Shown here one piece after another: positions 33,881 through 44,534 of a stretch of 64,000 bases of DNA (its first letter is position 1; each line of letters starts with the position of its first letter). The position numbers and the translations under genes are program-made. Where the stretch lies: positions 6,820,001 to 6,884,000 of the forward strand of contig CM062379.1 of the NCBI GenBank assembly GCA_031310005.1. Direction: 5' to 3'. The DNA comes from Dactylellina haptotyla. Taxonomy: Eukaryota; Ascomycota; Orbiliomycetes; Orbiliales; Orbiliaceae. The notes beneath the pieces were generated by a model. The model saw nothing but the letters and a program-made list of their open reading frames with translations. It did not search any database and was not told where the DNA came from.

Positions 33881-36800
33881 TCATACAGCGCACATGCACA
33901 GTCCTTCCTTAAACCTACCGAGCCACATACTATTCACCGCCACATCCTCCCTCTCCCCATATTCTACGAACCTTGCGACCATCCGCCTAACCTCTACGAA
34001 TTCAGGCTTGCTAGAATACCATTTACTCAGCACCTTAAACATATTTGCTACCCTAAGCCCGAACATGAAAATCTCTTCTGTAGCCGTCGTCCAGCCCATT
34101 ATCCCATCCGAAGTTCTCAACTTCCCAATCGCAATAGACACACCACCTTCGTCGTTTGGAATTAATTGATGTTCATGTGCTATCTCCCAGAGTGTTTCCA
34201 TTCCCACTGCCACATAACGAACAAGTTGATCCTTAGTCTCCCCTTCTGGAACAACTATGGATGGATTTGAAAGCAGATCAATATAGTATTCCATACACCT
34301 CACGTCATCTCTGTATAAATTCTGTTTCTCAATTTTGAAAAGCAGAGTATTCGGTGTGTTGGCTGTTATCAGCTGTTGCTTGATATCTTCCACATTTTGC
34401 AGCTGTAGACCCAAAATGCCTTCTAGTAGAAGCTGTTGGGTAGCAGGATCACTGGTACCCATTTTAGGGTACTGTTCAAAAATCATCTTTTCTGCCTGAA
34501 GCGGTGTGACCAGTTTATAATCACCTCTTTCGCCCCGTGACAGGAGCCGTGCTGTAATCTCTGCAGCAAGAGCTCTAATATCATCGTCATCGTCATTAAG
34601 GAGCTTTTGAATAATAATCCAGACTGGCAGTGGGAGGCGCTTCGTGGTATCTCGCGAGGCGGTGTTGCTAGATACGCCAAAATATGCTTCAATAGATCGC
34701 AGCGCCGCCATCCGTGACGAATAAGGCATTTCGTCTTGAATATTTTTTAACAATTCTTTAATCCAAGACTGGATAGAAGCTACATTTAGTTCTACCAGCT
34801 TATCATCCGTTATTGAAGCCAAGCTCTTTCCAGCTAATATTAACGCCGACTCCCGAAGTGGCTCTGTGGGACCCATTGAGGCTATCAACATGAGTGGTTC
34901 TGACTCAAGCTTTTCTTGACGAGACGACAGTAGAAGAATATTAGCTGCTGCTACTCTGTACGGCTCCCAATCGTGGTGGTTTAGGATATGGTGCAAAACT
35001 GCAAACGAGGTATCTGCTCCAACCTCTATCGTGTCAAGCTCTAGCTTACGATGGAGATCTACAGGTTTCTCAGTGTTGAACAGGGTTTCTGACAGAGATA
35101 CACCGTATTCTGGGTCGTTGAATGAGAGGAATCCCACGGAAATATCTGGACAAGCTGCAGCCATAACCCTTGCTATCTCTTTCTGAAGTAAGGAACGCGC
35201 GAAGCCTTTTGAAGGGGATCCTTGGGCTTCAAGAAGAGTTCTTCTACAGAATGGCACTGCTGCGGTATGTAATAGTTCGACTTCGTTCCCGAAGACTATG
35301 CCACTTAGCTGAAGGAAGAAGGCTTGATTGACGGGCGACACTTTGGCATCTTCTGCTAAATATAATTCTGAAGTTTTCAAAATTAAATTTACAGCAGACT
35401 TTTGTATTTCGTCTAGATTGAGTTTGGACGGCTATTAGTAGATTATAAAACAATGATATCAGGAGGTAGCTTACCGTTTACACCAACCAAGCGCTGTTCA
35501 TAAATCTCACGAGCCGCGCAAAGTCCTCCGTGGATTAAATTATTTTCACGCTGTTCGCTTTCGTTATTCCACGAGAGGAAATCTTCCATTAACGCTAAGG
35601 CCTCAGCCTCAGATGTGGTAAATGCAAGGATAGATTTTGCCGCGGCTTCTCTGATTTTCCAGATCTTACAACCAAGGTAACGCAGGACAATATTTTTGAA
35701 TTCTTCTGATGGCGTAATTGCTTCGCTTTGTGATTTTGTATCATTCATAAACGACAGTCTCGATATGACGTCTAAAGCGGGATATACTGCCTCGACAAGC
35801 CGGTGCTACAAGTTTGCTTGTGGTGTTAGTTTCTAGACTTACAAGAGGATTTTGATGTGCTTACGTCGCTGAGGTCTTGAAATCCGTTGGAGAGGGTTTT
35901 CAAAAAGACAGCATCTATACCAGAGTATCTTTGAAAAAATCTCCTGCTGTTAAAGTTTCGACTCGACCCATCTCTTGGGAATATCCGGCTAACTATAGCG
36001 GTATATAGCATTATACCACAGTTTCTCACGGCCCATCTGTGATTGTTCTAGTTTTAGTATCACCGTATATATTCTACGTTGGATCTCTTACAACTCACAT
36101 GTCAGATCTAAAGCAGGCGAATGCCATAAGGAGAGAGCTAGCGACATAAGCATCGATCTCGAAAGCAAGTTGGGAATCCATAAAGAGAAACCTCATGCAG
36201 TTGAGCGCATGAACTTGCGGAAGTTCGAGGTGATCATTTCCTGTATCTGTGACTTTTGATTGCGCATCCACCGTATCCTGAAGGGACTGGAAGACATATT
36301 TTATGAACCCACTCTGTTTACTCTTTGCTTGAATTTCACTGATAAGGATCGCCCCAATTGCCATTGGTAGGCCGGCAGAACGTCGCGTGATGAGTTTACC
36401 AGAACTCGAAACCACACTCAAAAGTTTGTTGATCCATACTTTTGGGAGCTCCTGGGCATCCTTTGATGTTGATATCAAGCATTGGAAACAGATAGAAGTT
36501 AGAGCGGGGAATATTGAAGATAGAGAACCTCTGTGTCTGATTGATGTTAATTGCTCTATCAGAAGACCCCCGCTGTCCCGGAGGAATCCGTCCCTTTTGG
36601 TGGTTTCAGTATAGGCACTTGGAGCGTACTTGACGATAGCACCAAGGAGGGAGCTATAAGAAAGATGTTAACGAATAATTACGGGAAACTGCAGTAGAGA
36701 AATCGAACCTTGCTTCTGATACAACTCGCCAGCTATGGCTTAGGAACCCTTGGCTGTTAAGCTGATCTTCTTCCTCATCGTCCGAGTCTTCTCCAGATAC

Positions 36801-39047
36801 AAGACCACGGCCTTCAGGACTCTCGTTGCAAAGAATTTCTCGTTCTTGGGACCATATCTTCCGGGTCAGCCGCAATACCACGTCAAGAGTATTTTGGTTT
36901 TCTTGGTGGCTATCAAATAACCCGGTCGCATCATTTCTCTTGTATATTAGGGCAAGCGCACCGAGAACGCTATTGTCGATTTGCGATCTAGGATTATTCT
37001 CGCATTGAGAATTCGGTTCCCGATCTAAGAGCATGAATGCTAAGTCGACGATACTTTGGTCTGCTGCACTTGAGTCATATGACTCCCAGACTTCTCTGGC
37101 CACATTGGGATCCTTCAAGCTCAAATCGTGGAGTACTTCCAGGATACGGCTGAGCCCATTACCCTGTCCTGGTCTCCCACTGTGCTCTATTAATTTCTGC
37201 GCCCTCTGTAAGATATGCGGCCAGGGCAAGGCGGTACTTTGTGGTAGCTCTTTGATCAAACCGGCGGCTAATGCCCTTATATCGTCGTAAGGGTCGATGA
37301 TTCTTTCCACAAGAAGTCTTAGCAGAATAGAATAGTCGATCTCTGGGTCGAACGGAAGAACAATGTGCTCTCTGTCAACTTGTTTCTTCTTTGACTTCCT
37401 GACGTCAGATGTAAGATCACTACCAGCCCGTGGGCCGCTGGTATCTCGATCGAGCTGGGGAAGCCAAAACGAGTAAACTTTTAAGGCCAGAATTACCCTT
37501 TGGTAGGACGCATTTGGATGCAGTTGCGAAGGTAACAAAATTCTGAGAAACCATATTATGAAAGACTTCTGCTCTGAAAGTTGTAATTGTATGGATTGGT
37601 TCTCATTTTCGGTGGCCGCATCCGTGCCCAGCGTCTTTGGTCTTCCTTCCAATGACTGAAGACGCTTATTTAAAGCATATGAACTTGCCACCAGTCTCTC
37701 AAGGAGGACTCTGAACGCCGAATATATTTCGTTTCTAACCTGTGGCTCCGACTCCGCAAAGAAATAGTCTAAGTTTCCCCTCAGAATTTCGATGTATGTG
37801 GATGATAAGGGCGCAGCAGTTGACGATGATATTAGCATGAGCCTTAGGGCTTGGGAGCGTATCAACCCATGCGAGTTTCTTAGGAGGGCGTGGTAACCTC
37901 CGAAGAAACTTGCATATTCATCTGTGTTCTAATAATTAAACAACCTGCTATATATTAGAGCTAGTTAAGGGAAGGCACTTACCGACTTGACTCTCGGTCA
38001 ACCATCCGGATTCCTTTCCCGTTCTAAGGCAGCCGATAATGGCCAGAGAGCTGTGAGAATCCTTAGAATCCTTACTCGCCTCAAAGAGATACTGCATGAA
38101 TAGGCTGAGGCCTTCTCTTTCGATGTGGAATAGACTGGGAATGACATAGAGTTGTGTGTTCACGCCAAGTTGCTCGTCAGTCGAGAACAGGGCCTTTGCG
38201 AGATCCTCTTGAAAGTACTCCAGCCAAGTCTTCTTTAGCACTTCTGGTTCTACTTCCTCAGCAAGTTCATCTTGAAGACGACGAAGGAGCGATCCAAGAA
38301 GGCGTCCAATCCCTGGTGCTAGTGTCCGATTGCTCATACTTCGAAGAGTGGATTCTAGGTTCACCACTGGAAGCACGCCTTCCTTCGCGAATAACAACTT
38401 TGAGGGAAGCCATCTCTTTTTGATAAGGAATTCCAGTAGATATAGGTCTCCTTTACGGAAAGCACCGTGGTTGTAGCTTCCAAATACTTCCCGGGCAATG
38501 GAAACCGAAATATTCCGTTGCTGTTCCGCCCCCCATGTTTCCTTACCCACAGCTACGAAGGCAGTGAGGCAATCTTTAAGACTTTTTAGAAGAGGTGGTG
38601 GTGCTTGGTCGAAATAGTCGCGAAATATAGAAACACATCTATATCCCTCTCCCTCATCAATCGACTGCAGTTTCTCAACTTCGGACGATGCCGTTTTAAT
38701 TATACCTCCAAGACGACCAAATACAATAGAAAGTGCATCTATAGCACACACTCGGTGGTCGCTCTCGATCTTGGGATTTGAGCCAGTTATCAACAGCGGC
38801 TCAACCCAACTTGCGAGGTGTCTGGTCGCCTCGATTGGTGTGTCAGTCTTATCAACTAACGGGTATGATAAATTTTGCAAAGAATTCAGGTGAGATGATT
38901 TCTTACTTGAATACGATCAATAACTGGATTTTTTATGTCGAACTTTATAAGCTTGTCTCGAATAGACAACAATTCATTTGAGGGGATGATGCTAGAAAGC
39001 GCCTGATGTTGGGCGAGAATGGATTCTATGAGTTCCAAAGACTCCAT
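33881..39047 (-). CDS. TRM732: THADA/Trm732-family HEAT-repeat protein (tRNA 2'-O-methylation cofactor)
   Basis: Seven exons: 38907-39047, 37983-38847, 36709-37921, 36099-36653, 35865-36036, 35475-35805, 33881-35412 (1602 residues). All joins keep frame; the first acceptor (after GATAAG, 38848) is the least certain. The protein is helical-repeat throughout. The DUF2428 signature spans exons 4 and 5: SLLGAIVKYAPSAY, LTSIRHRGSLSSIFPAL, TRRSAGLPMAIGAI and WAVRNCGIMLYTAIVSRIF. HEAT-like repeats with DIRALAAG/DIRALAAEI flank it. Yeast Trm732 partners the Trm7 methyltransferase to modify position 32 of the tRNA anticodon loop; human THADA is the orthologue. Length fits (1420 in yeast, about 1950 in man). 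It is divergent from TIM23. Confidence 0.9.
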
Positions 39048-39646
39048 TTTCACAATCGACAACTGCTGCTGTGGTATCCTTCTGTATAATTATTTTATAT
39101 ATGCACTTAGGATAGCAAATAGATCGATTTCGGTAACTTCCGGTTGAAAAGCCTGGTAGTTGAGATGGCAGAATGGATACACGCGACGGATGGCTCCCAT
39201 AAACCGATACGCACACCCTAAGTACTGGAGCCGACCTATTAGCCCTGAAAAATTCTGTCCCAAGCTCTCAATGCCCAAAAGCGTTAAATAGTCGACTCTG
39301 CGTCCGATAGACTTACTGTTACAGGGTAGCGTGGAACGTGGGGTGTTTGGTGGGACGGCGGCCGAAAGTCGAGACGAGGAGCCGCTCAATTTTTTTGGCA
39401 GGGAAAACGTAACAAACGAAAATTTTATTTCTGCCGACCTCTTCCCGCACATCATCCCACTTCACCTCAGCAAGGCGCTACCTCCCTCACGCCTCCACGG
39501 CATCGACAAAGCTACCGACATCCCAGTAACGGTCACCGATAGCATAGCATCAGGTTCGCAGTTAGTTGGAATACGGGCCTCTGCTACGTTTTCTCGCTCT
39601 TCTTCCTGCCTATACCGTCGGCCTCAATACCATCACGACAATCACG
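39048..39646. promoter_or_regulatory. divergent promoter, THADA / TIM23
   Basis: 599 bases separate the two start codons. Two tRNA-modification and mitochondrial-import genes fired from one region is plausible for co-regulated housekeeping genes. Frames inside it (39090-39455 minus, 39331-39759 plus) are shadows. Confidence 0.6.
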
Positions 39647-40359
39647 ATGTCCTGGTGGGATACGATAACTGGTCGCAAGACCAAGTCTACGGTTACTCCC
39701 CTCGTGGAGCCTCACGACGTATTCGTTCCGACACCGTTCGACCCTTCCACTGCTGTTGATGTTTCTTCGTTTTTAAATACACCCACTTTCGACCCCACGT
39801 CCTTACATCCGCTAGCTGGTCTCGATGAAGGCTTGGAATACCTTAAACTCGAAGACGAGGCCCTTTCAGACTTACCCGGATCACACTCCGTACTGCCCTC
39901 GAGAGGGTGGAGTGACGATCTTTGCTACGGTACAGGTACAACATACCTAGCCGCCTTATCGATAGGTGGCGCTTGGGGTTTTGTTGAGGGTGTGAACCGG
40001 AGCCCCGCCGGCGCGCCACCAAAGCTGAAGCTCAACAGTATTCTTAACGGAATGACGAGGAGGGGACCTTTCCTTGGAAATAGTGCTGGTGTGATAGCGT
40101 TAGTTTACAATGGTATCAACAGCACCATTGGACATTTCCGAGGGAAGCACGATACAGCAAACAGCGTTGTTGCTGGTGCTTTGAGCGGGGCTCTCTTCAA
40201 GAGGTAAGAGTAATACGAAAACGACTATATACATGAGCGAAACTAATATTATTTGTTCCTTCCAATAGTACCAGGGGCGTGCGACCAATGCTTATTGCCT
40301 CTGGAATTACCGGTAGCGTGGCCGGTGTCTGGGCAGTTTCTCGAAAAGCGTTCCTGTGA
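39647..40359 (+). CDS. TIM23: TIM23, inner-membrane presequence translocase channel subunit
   Basis: Exons 39647-40203 and 40269-40359 (65-base intron, phase 2) encode 215 residues, like yeast Tim23 (222). It carries an N-terminal intermembrane-space part (residues 1 to about 95, with DPTSLHPLAGLDEGLEYLKL as the Tim50/presequence-binding region) and a C-terminal Tim17/22/23 domain of four spans with Gly-x3-Gly packing (SIGGAWGFVEGV, LGNSAGVIALVYNGINSTIG, DTANSVVAGALSGALFK, ASGITGSVAGVW). The protein forms the TIM23 complex that takes presequence proteins into the matrix and inner membrane. The start MSWWDTITGRK is preferred to an upstream Met, whose extension is not Tim23-like. Confidence 0.95.
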
Positions 40360-41185
40360 AGCAACTATCCCGTAACACCAAATCCACACCTAATTAGACG
40401 AAATATCCATATCCGCTCCTACAAGTGACGAAAATCTCAAATCCACGCGCCCTTTCTCTGTACATATCCCTCCATCCGACACTGTACCATACGACTTTTT
40501 CTTCAATCGGCTCTTTTTCTTCGCTTTTTGCTGTCCAGCGGCGTAACGCACACATTGACGACCCCATTCTTCCGAATTTCCTCCTGCTATAGATACGATA
40601 CAAAATCTCAACTCCGATTAGATCCTGTCCTATTCCGACGGCATTTTCTTATATATATATATTTCCTTTTTCTCTCTTTTTTATTTATTTATTGTCAGGG
40701 AATTTTTTGGATAGTCGAGAACGGGGATGTATATAGGCGCTAGGTGCGGTTTGTAGCGGCTCACGGGCCGCTTATAATGGAATTTCATATTTCTCTACAG
40801 TCCGATACGAAGCTACCGTAAACGAATCGAGGAGTCAGTAGACGGGACTATCCGATTCTAAAATCGTAAAGCCCTCATGCTGACGCACGAACATTCTCTT
40901 TAGTGATCTCGTGGCCCGGCATGGGCGGTGGGTTCTGCTCAAACTACTAGCGACTTGCTATTGGTTATGTAGCATCTTAATATTAACATTCTCCCTCAAA
41001 ATAAGCTTTCAGACTCAGAACGCATGTACCAATTAACTTGACCAAGTCCGAATCTAAACTATGGGCGCACATGCGCACCAAGCACGGTAGATATCTCACG
41101 AGGCGGGACGTCGAGCTAAGCAATCAGAACCACGTTATCTTCTCATTTCCTACGGTCCGAACATTCCTAAATCAATATACCCAAG
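40360..41185. other. intergenic, no supportable gene
   Basis: TIM23 3' flank and promoter of the first secreted-protein gene; T/A-rich tracts around 40650-40700. Confidence 0.45.
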
Positions 41186-42250
41186 ATGCGAAATATCGTA
41201 GTCTATGCGCTGCTAGCCACATATGGTTGCAATGCAGCCGAGATCCGACGGCGCCAGCAAGCTATCAGCATTGCACCACCAAGGGTTATTATACCTGGGG
41301 GTGGTACCGGAACGGCCCCGAATGCAAGTCCTGTTCAAAACTACTATGCAAAGCCGGGCTCTTCCCCAATCCCTGCGAATACGGGAAATCAAAATATCGC
41401 CATTCCGAATTCAATGCCACCGGTAGGAGGGCCTACTGTATGGCCATCTCCGGGTCCTGGAAATATGGTCCCTCCTCTAGGGCAAGGCCCGATGGGTGGA
41501 CCGGGTCAGTCAGCACCTCAGAGCGAGCCAGGCCAATCAGCACCTCAGAACGGACCACCAGACCAATCAGTATCGCAGAATGGGCAAGATCAGAATTCGC
41601 CTCACGGAGATTTCGGTCCCGCACCACTAAACTCGGACGGTTTACAATTGCCACCAGACGACAGTGGAGTACCCCCTCCAGCTGTTGATCAGAATACAGT
41701 TGAAGCGGTAGCAGCCCTTTCGGACCCACAAAGAGATGACCTCTTAGCCTCAACAGACGCCGCAGAATTCGGCGACGGGTCCGAACAATTCCAAGAATTG
41801 ATGCTCCAAGCTACGAAGGACAAACTCATCACTATCAGCTCAGAAGTGCAAGCCCAAGGTCTCGACTTGACTGAAGATATAGAAGACCCGGAGACCGTAC
41901 CGCCAGTTGAAATATACTCAGATATTCAAGATTTAGGTACTAACGTTACTGAGAAATCGCAAATGCTGAGCGAAACCATGCAACAGCTCTTAGACGTCGC
42001 GCTTGATGAAGTACGAAATAATGAAACCTTAGATGCGACGGAAGTTCAGCCTGATGGCACGGTTGTCAAGTACAGGAAAGATAAACGATGGCTATTCGCT
42101 ATTATCAGTACGTTAAGTTTGATATACGAGGGTGCAAAGCTCGCAGCGGATATCTACGACACGGGTGCCAAGATGTATAAGACGTTCAAGGAGACCAGAA
42201 ATGGCGCTAATACAGGACCAGTATCCCTGGGAAAGGGCGCAAAAGCGTAG
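41186..42250 (+). CDS. secreted precursor A with C-terminal Lys-Arg-released hydrophobic peptide
   Basis: Uninterrupted 354-codon frame. It starts with a signal peptide (residues 1 to about 18, MRNIVVYALLATYGCNAAEI) followed at once by a tribasic RRRQ. Then comes a Pro/Gly/Gln-rich disordered region (about 30-165, with SAPQ/SVSQNG near-repeats) and a helical acidic domain (about 170-290). A KDKR site at 298-301 precedes a 53-residue tail that begins with a strongly hydrophobic helix (WLFAIISTLSLIYEGAKLAA) and ends basic. Several N-x-T/S sites fit passage through the secretory path. Layout and motifs (RRRQ...IIPGGGT) parallel the next gene, so the two look like tandem paralogues. No known enzyme domain. 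Kex2 cleavage at KR and the function of the tail are inferred; it might instead be a membrane anchor. Confidence 0.8.
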   Translation: MRNIVVYALLATYGCNAAEIRRRQQAISIAPPRVIIPGGGTGTAPNASPVQNYYAKPGSSPIPANTGNQNIAIPNSMPPVGGPTVWPSPGPGNMVPPLGQGPMGGPGQSAPQSEPGQSAPQNGPPDQSVSQNGQDQNSPHGDFGPAPLNSDGLQLPPDDSGVPPPAVDQNTVEAVAALSDPQRDDLLASTDAAEFGDGSEQFQELMLQATKDKLITISSEVQAQGLDLTEDIEDPETVPPVEIYSDIQDLGTNVTEKSQMLSETMQQLLDVALDEVRNNETLDATEVQPDGTVVKYRKDKRWLFAIISTLSLIYEGAKLAADIYDTGAKMYKTFKETRNGANTGPVSLGKGAKA

Positions 42251-42883
42251 ATTATAAGTATCTTGAACTTGGTTTACAGCCATGAAAACAACCTATTCGA
42301 CCTTGTTTCCTAGCTATTTTCATTGATATAACAATTGTCCAGTAGTTACTAGTAGTTATTAAGTCTCATTTTGTCCACTGTCTTAGCTAGACCGGTATCA
42401 AACAACCCCATAATAGAACGATCTCTTTGGTGATTCCAGAGTTCGCCGAAAGTGCTCATGCGAGGTAAATATTTCATTTCGTACCTCCATCCCCTGTAAC
42501 AGGTACAAGGGACAAGTCGAATCTTAAATCCACGATATCTAGCTCAACTGGTCGCACTACGTCCCACGCACGACCACAGCTAAATTATAAGCACGCACTG
42601 GAAAAGAACATAAAAATGCTTATACAAAGCCCTCAAAATCATAGAACTCACTCAAAAATCATTTGTATTCCTTATAGAATATAAAATCTCGCTTGCCCCC
42701 GTGAATGCCACGTTTCAAGGCGTGCACGATTTTGAGGATATACACGACACTTGTCAAGCGTAGCGCCAGACTAGACTTGCCTTATAGGAAATACCACACG
42801 TTCCAACACAGACCACGGACGTAAAAGAGCAGCAGTTTCGAATATTTCTTTTGAGGCAGTAAGAGAGTTCAAGAATAAGGAAA
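42251..42883. other. intergenic between the tandem secreted genes
   Basis: 633 bases; promoter of secreted precursor B. A minus frame at 42754-42957 is not supported. Confidence 0.5.
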
Positions 42884-43963
42884 ATGCCACAAAGAAGTCG
42901 ATTTTTAGCTGTGGCCGTGAGCGCGCTCCTCGTGAGCTGCTCATGGGCTACACACATTAATCTTGGAGGTACAGAGAGTGACCCTTCGGGATTATCATCT
43001 CACCTAGAATCTGGCAGGTTACCAAAGTTACAGTCCAAGCTATTCAAACGACAAACGGAGATTCCTCTCGATCAGGGCCAAGAGATCGTTCCGGGTGGCG
43101 ATACTTCCCAGGTGCAAGATAATGCCCAAGCGGTAAATAACGATACACAACAAGGCGCAAACGACGCCCAGGCCACCCAGGACGCCGGACAAGCAGCCCA
43201 AGATGCCGATAAAATGCCCCAGGACGCCAACAGCCAGCAGCAAACCGACGAAGGAGCTCAATTGGGAGATATGACAGCTACTGCGGATGACATAAAGAAC
43301 CAAAAAGATGGCAATACTCTGGTCGAGACAACGCAGAGTGTTATCGAGCAAGCGAGGGATGCAGCAGTTAACAGCACCGGCGTCACCCAGGTCGAGCTGG
43401 ACAATGCTGCCGAGGACTTGCAGGTGATTTCGGCCATGCTGTCCGAGATGCCCGACCCGGCTACAGTCGACGTCTCTGGTAAAGTGAACGGGCAAATCGA
43501 GGATCTTAGGGGTAAACCCCATGAGGAATGTCTGGAGCTTGCCAGAACTCTCCTCTATGAGAACGAAGCGAAGGACTTGCAAATGCAGACTGTAGTTGAG
43601 AGCTTGGTTCCGGTCCTTGCGGGCGTTGTCAACGGTACCATTACCAGCCCGGCGACATCAGATTTAGACCACCCAGATATGGCCATCGTCAATGCTTCAG
43701 ATGCGGCAGATGCAAATTCTGATCTCGCGCAACGTCTCCGCAAGCGAGGAGAGCTAGACAAGAGATTTCTAGGTCTAGCTGCTGCGGGGCTTTTCGGCTG
43801 GTTGGGAGTCGGGCTCCAGTTCAAGGCTGAAGTGAACACCCCGCTTGGTAACATTGGTGTCGGTCTCGCCCTGGGTGCTTCAAAGCTCACGGATTCTCCG
43901 CCGAGCACTGCCAAAGAACCAACAGTAGTAATAATAGAAAAGCACCAGCGCCTGTTACAGTGA
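42884..43963 (+). CDS. secreted precursor B with C-terminal Lys-Arg-released Gly-rich hydrophobic peptide
   Basis: A 359-codon frame. Signal peptide about 1-22 (MPQRSRFLAVAVSALLVSCS), a short propeptide ending in LFKRQ, a Gln/Asp/Ala-rich disordered stretch, and a helical acidic domain (about 120-285). Two closely spaced dibasic sites (RLRKR and ELDKR, ending at residues 288 and 294) precede a hydrophobic Gly/Leu/Ala segment (FLGLAAAGLFGWLGVGLQFK). The shared plan with the upstream neighbour (KRQ then IVPGGDT against RRRQ then IIPGGGT, acidic helical middle, KR, hydrophobic end) suggests tandem duplication and strong divergence. The 3' end may be spliced: a GTAACA donor at 43848 and a TTACAG acceptor at 43960 would swap the last 37 residues for a Gln/Asn-rich tail ending at 44232 (411 residues in total). 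Confidence 0.75.
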   Translation: MPQRSRFLAVAVSALLVSCSWATHINLGGTESDPSGLSSHLESGRLPKLQSKLFKRQTEIPLDQGQEIVPGGDTSQVQDNAQAVNNDTQQGANDAQATQDAGQAAQDADKMPQDANSQQQTDEGAQLGDMTATADDIKNQKDGNTLVETTQSVIEQARDAAVNSTGVTQVELDNAAEDLQVISAMLSEMPDPATVDVSGKVNGQIEDLRGKPHEECLELARTLLYENEAKDLQMQTVVESLVPVLAGVVNGTITSPATSDLDHPDMAIVNASDAADANSDLAQRLRKRGELDKRFLGLAAAGLFGWLGVGLQFKAEVNTPLGNIGVGLALGASKLTDSPPSTAKEPTVVIIEKHQRLLQ

Positions 43964-44232
43964 ATGTTATCAATAGCCAGCCACAGCAGCCTCAGCAGCC
44001 TCAGCAGCAACCGCAGCAGATCGATCAACAAGGCTGGAATCAGAATCAAGGCTTCCCCCAGCAAATTGAATATTCCAGTCAGCAGCCGAACCCTACAGTC
44101 CCTGGTTGGAACCAGAACAATTACGGCAAGAACCAAGATTTCCCCTACAATGGCAATAACGCCTTTAATACCGGTAAAGGCACGAAACAATCGAATAATA
44201 GGAACTACAAGATACGCAAGTTTAAGTTTTAG
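43961..44232 (+). other. possible alternative Gln/Asn-rich last exon of secreted precursor B
   Basis: An open frame overlapping the unspliced stop of precursor B and reading NSQPQQPQQPQQQPQQID, then Asn/Trp/Gly-rich repeats (GWNQNQG, GWNQNNYG) to a basic end (RNYKIRKFKF). Joined to 43847 by a 113-base GT-AG intron it stays in frame. The composition is prion-like or adhesive. Either form could be the main one. Confidence 0.5.
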
Positions 44233-44534
44233 AGATAGTATAGACTGCTCCACTTATTTATAGATTCGAACCCAAGTATATGTAGTAATATTTTTATATT
44301 TTTATTTTCGGTTTTCATGGAACTACCGATAAAATCTGAACCCAATCGATCGATACAAGCGTAATATATTCATTATTTGAATTCCACGTGCTCATCGTCA
44401 AACGTTAAGAAACCAAAAAAACGGACCGAAAGGTATGAAAAGAAACGAAAAGACTAGCATGAAAAGATTAAAAATTCCAGAGAGCCTCCAGCAGACCCAG
44501 CTTTTGATCAAACTTCCCAAAAGTCTTTTCCAGC
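44233..44534. other. convergent 3' flanks, AT-rich
   Basis: 302 bases between the secreted gene B extension and the annexin stop codon; nothing else seen. Confidence 0.6.

Noticed and set aside
41038-41688. 216-codon plus frame overlapping secreted precursor A
   Set aside because: Shadow frame of the better-supported signal-peptide gene; no signal or domain of its own.
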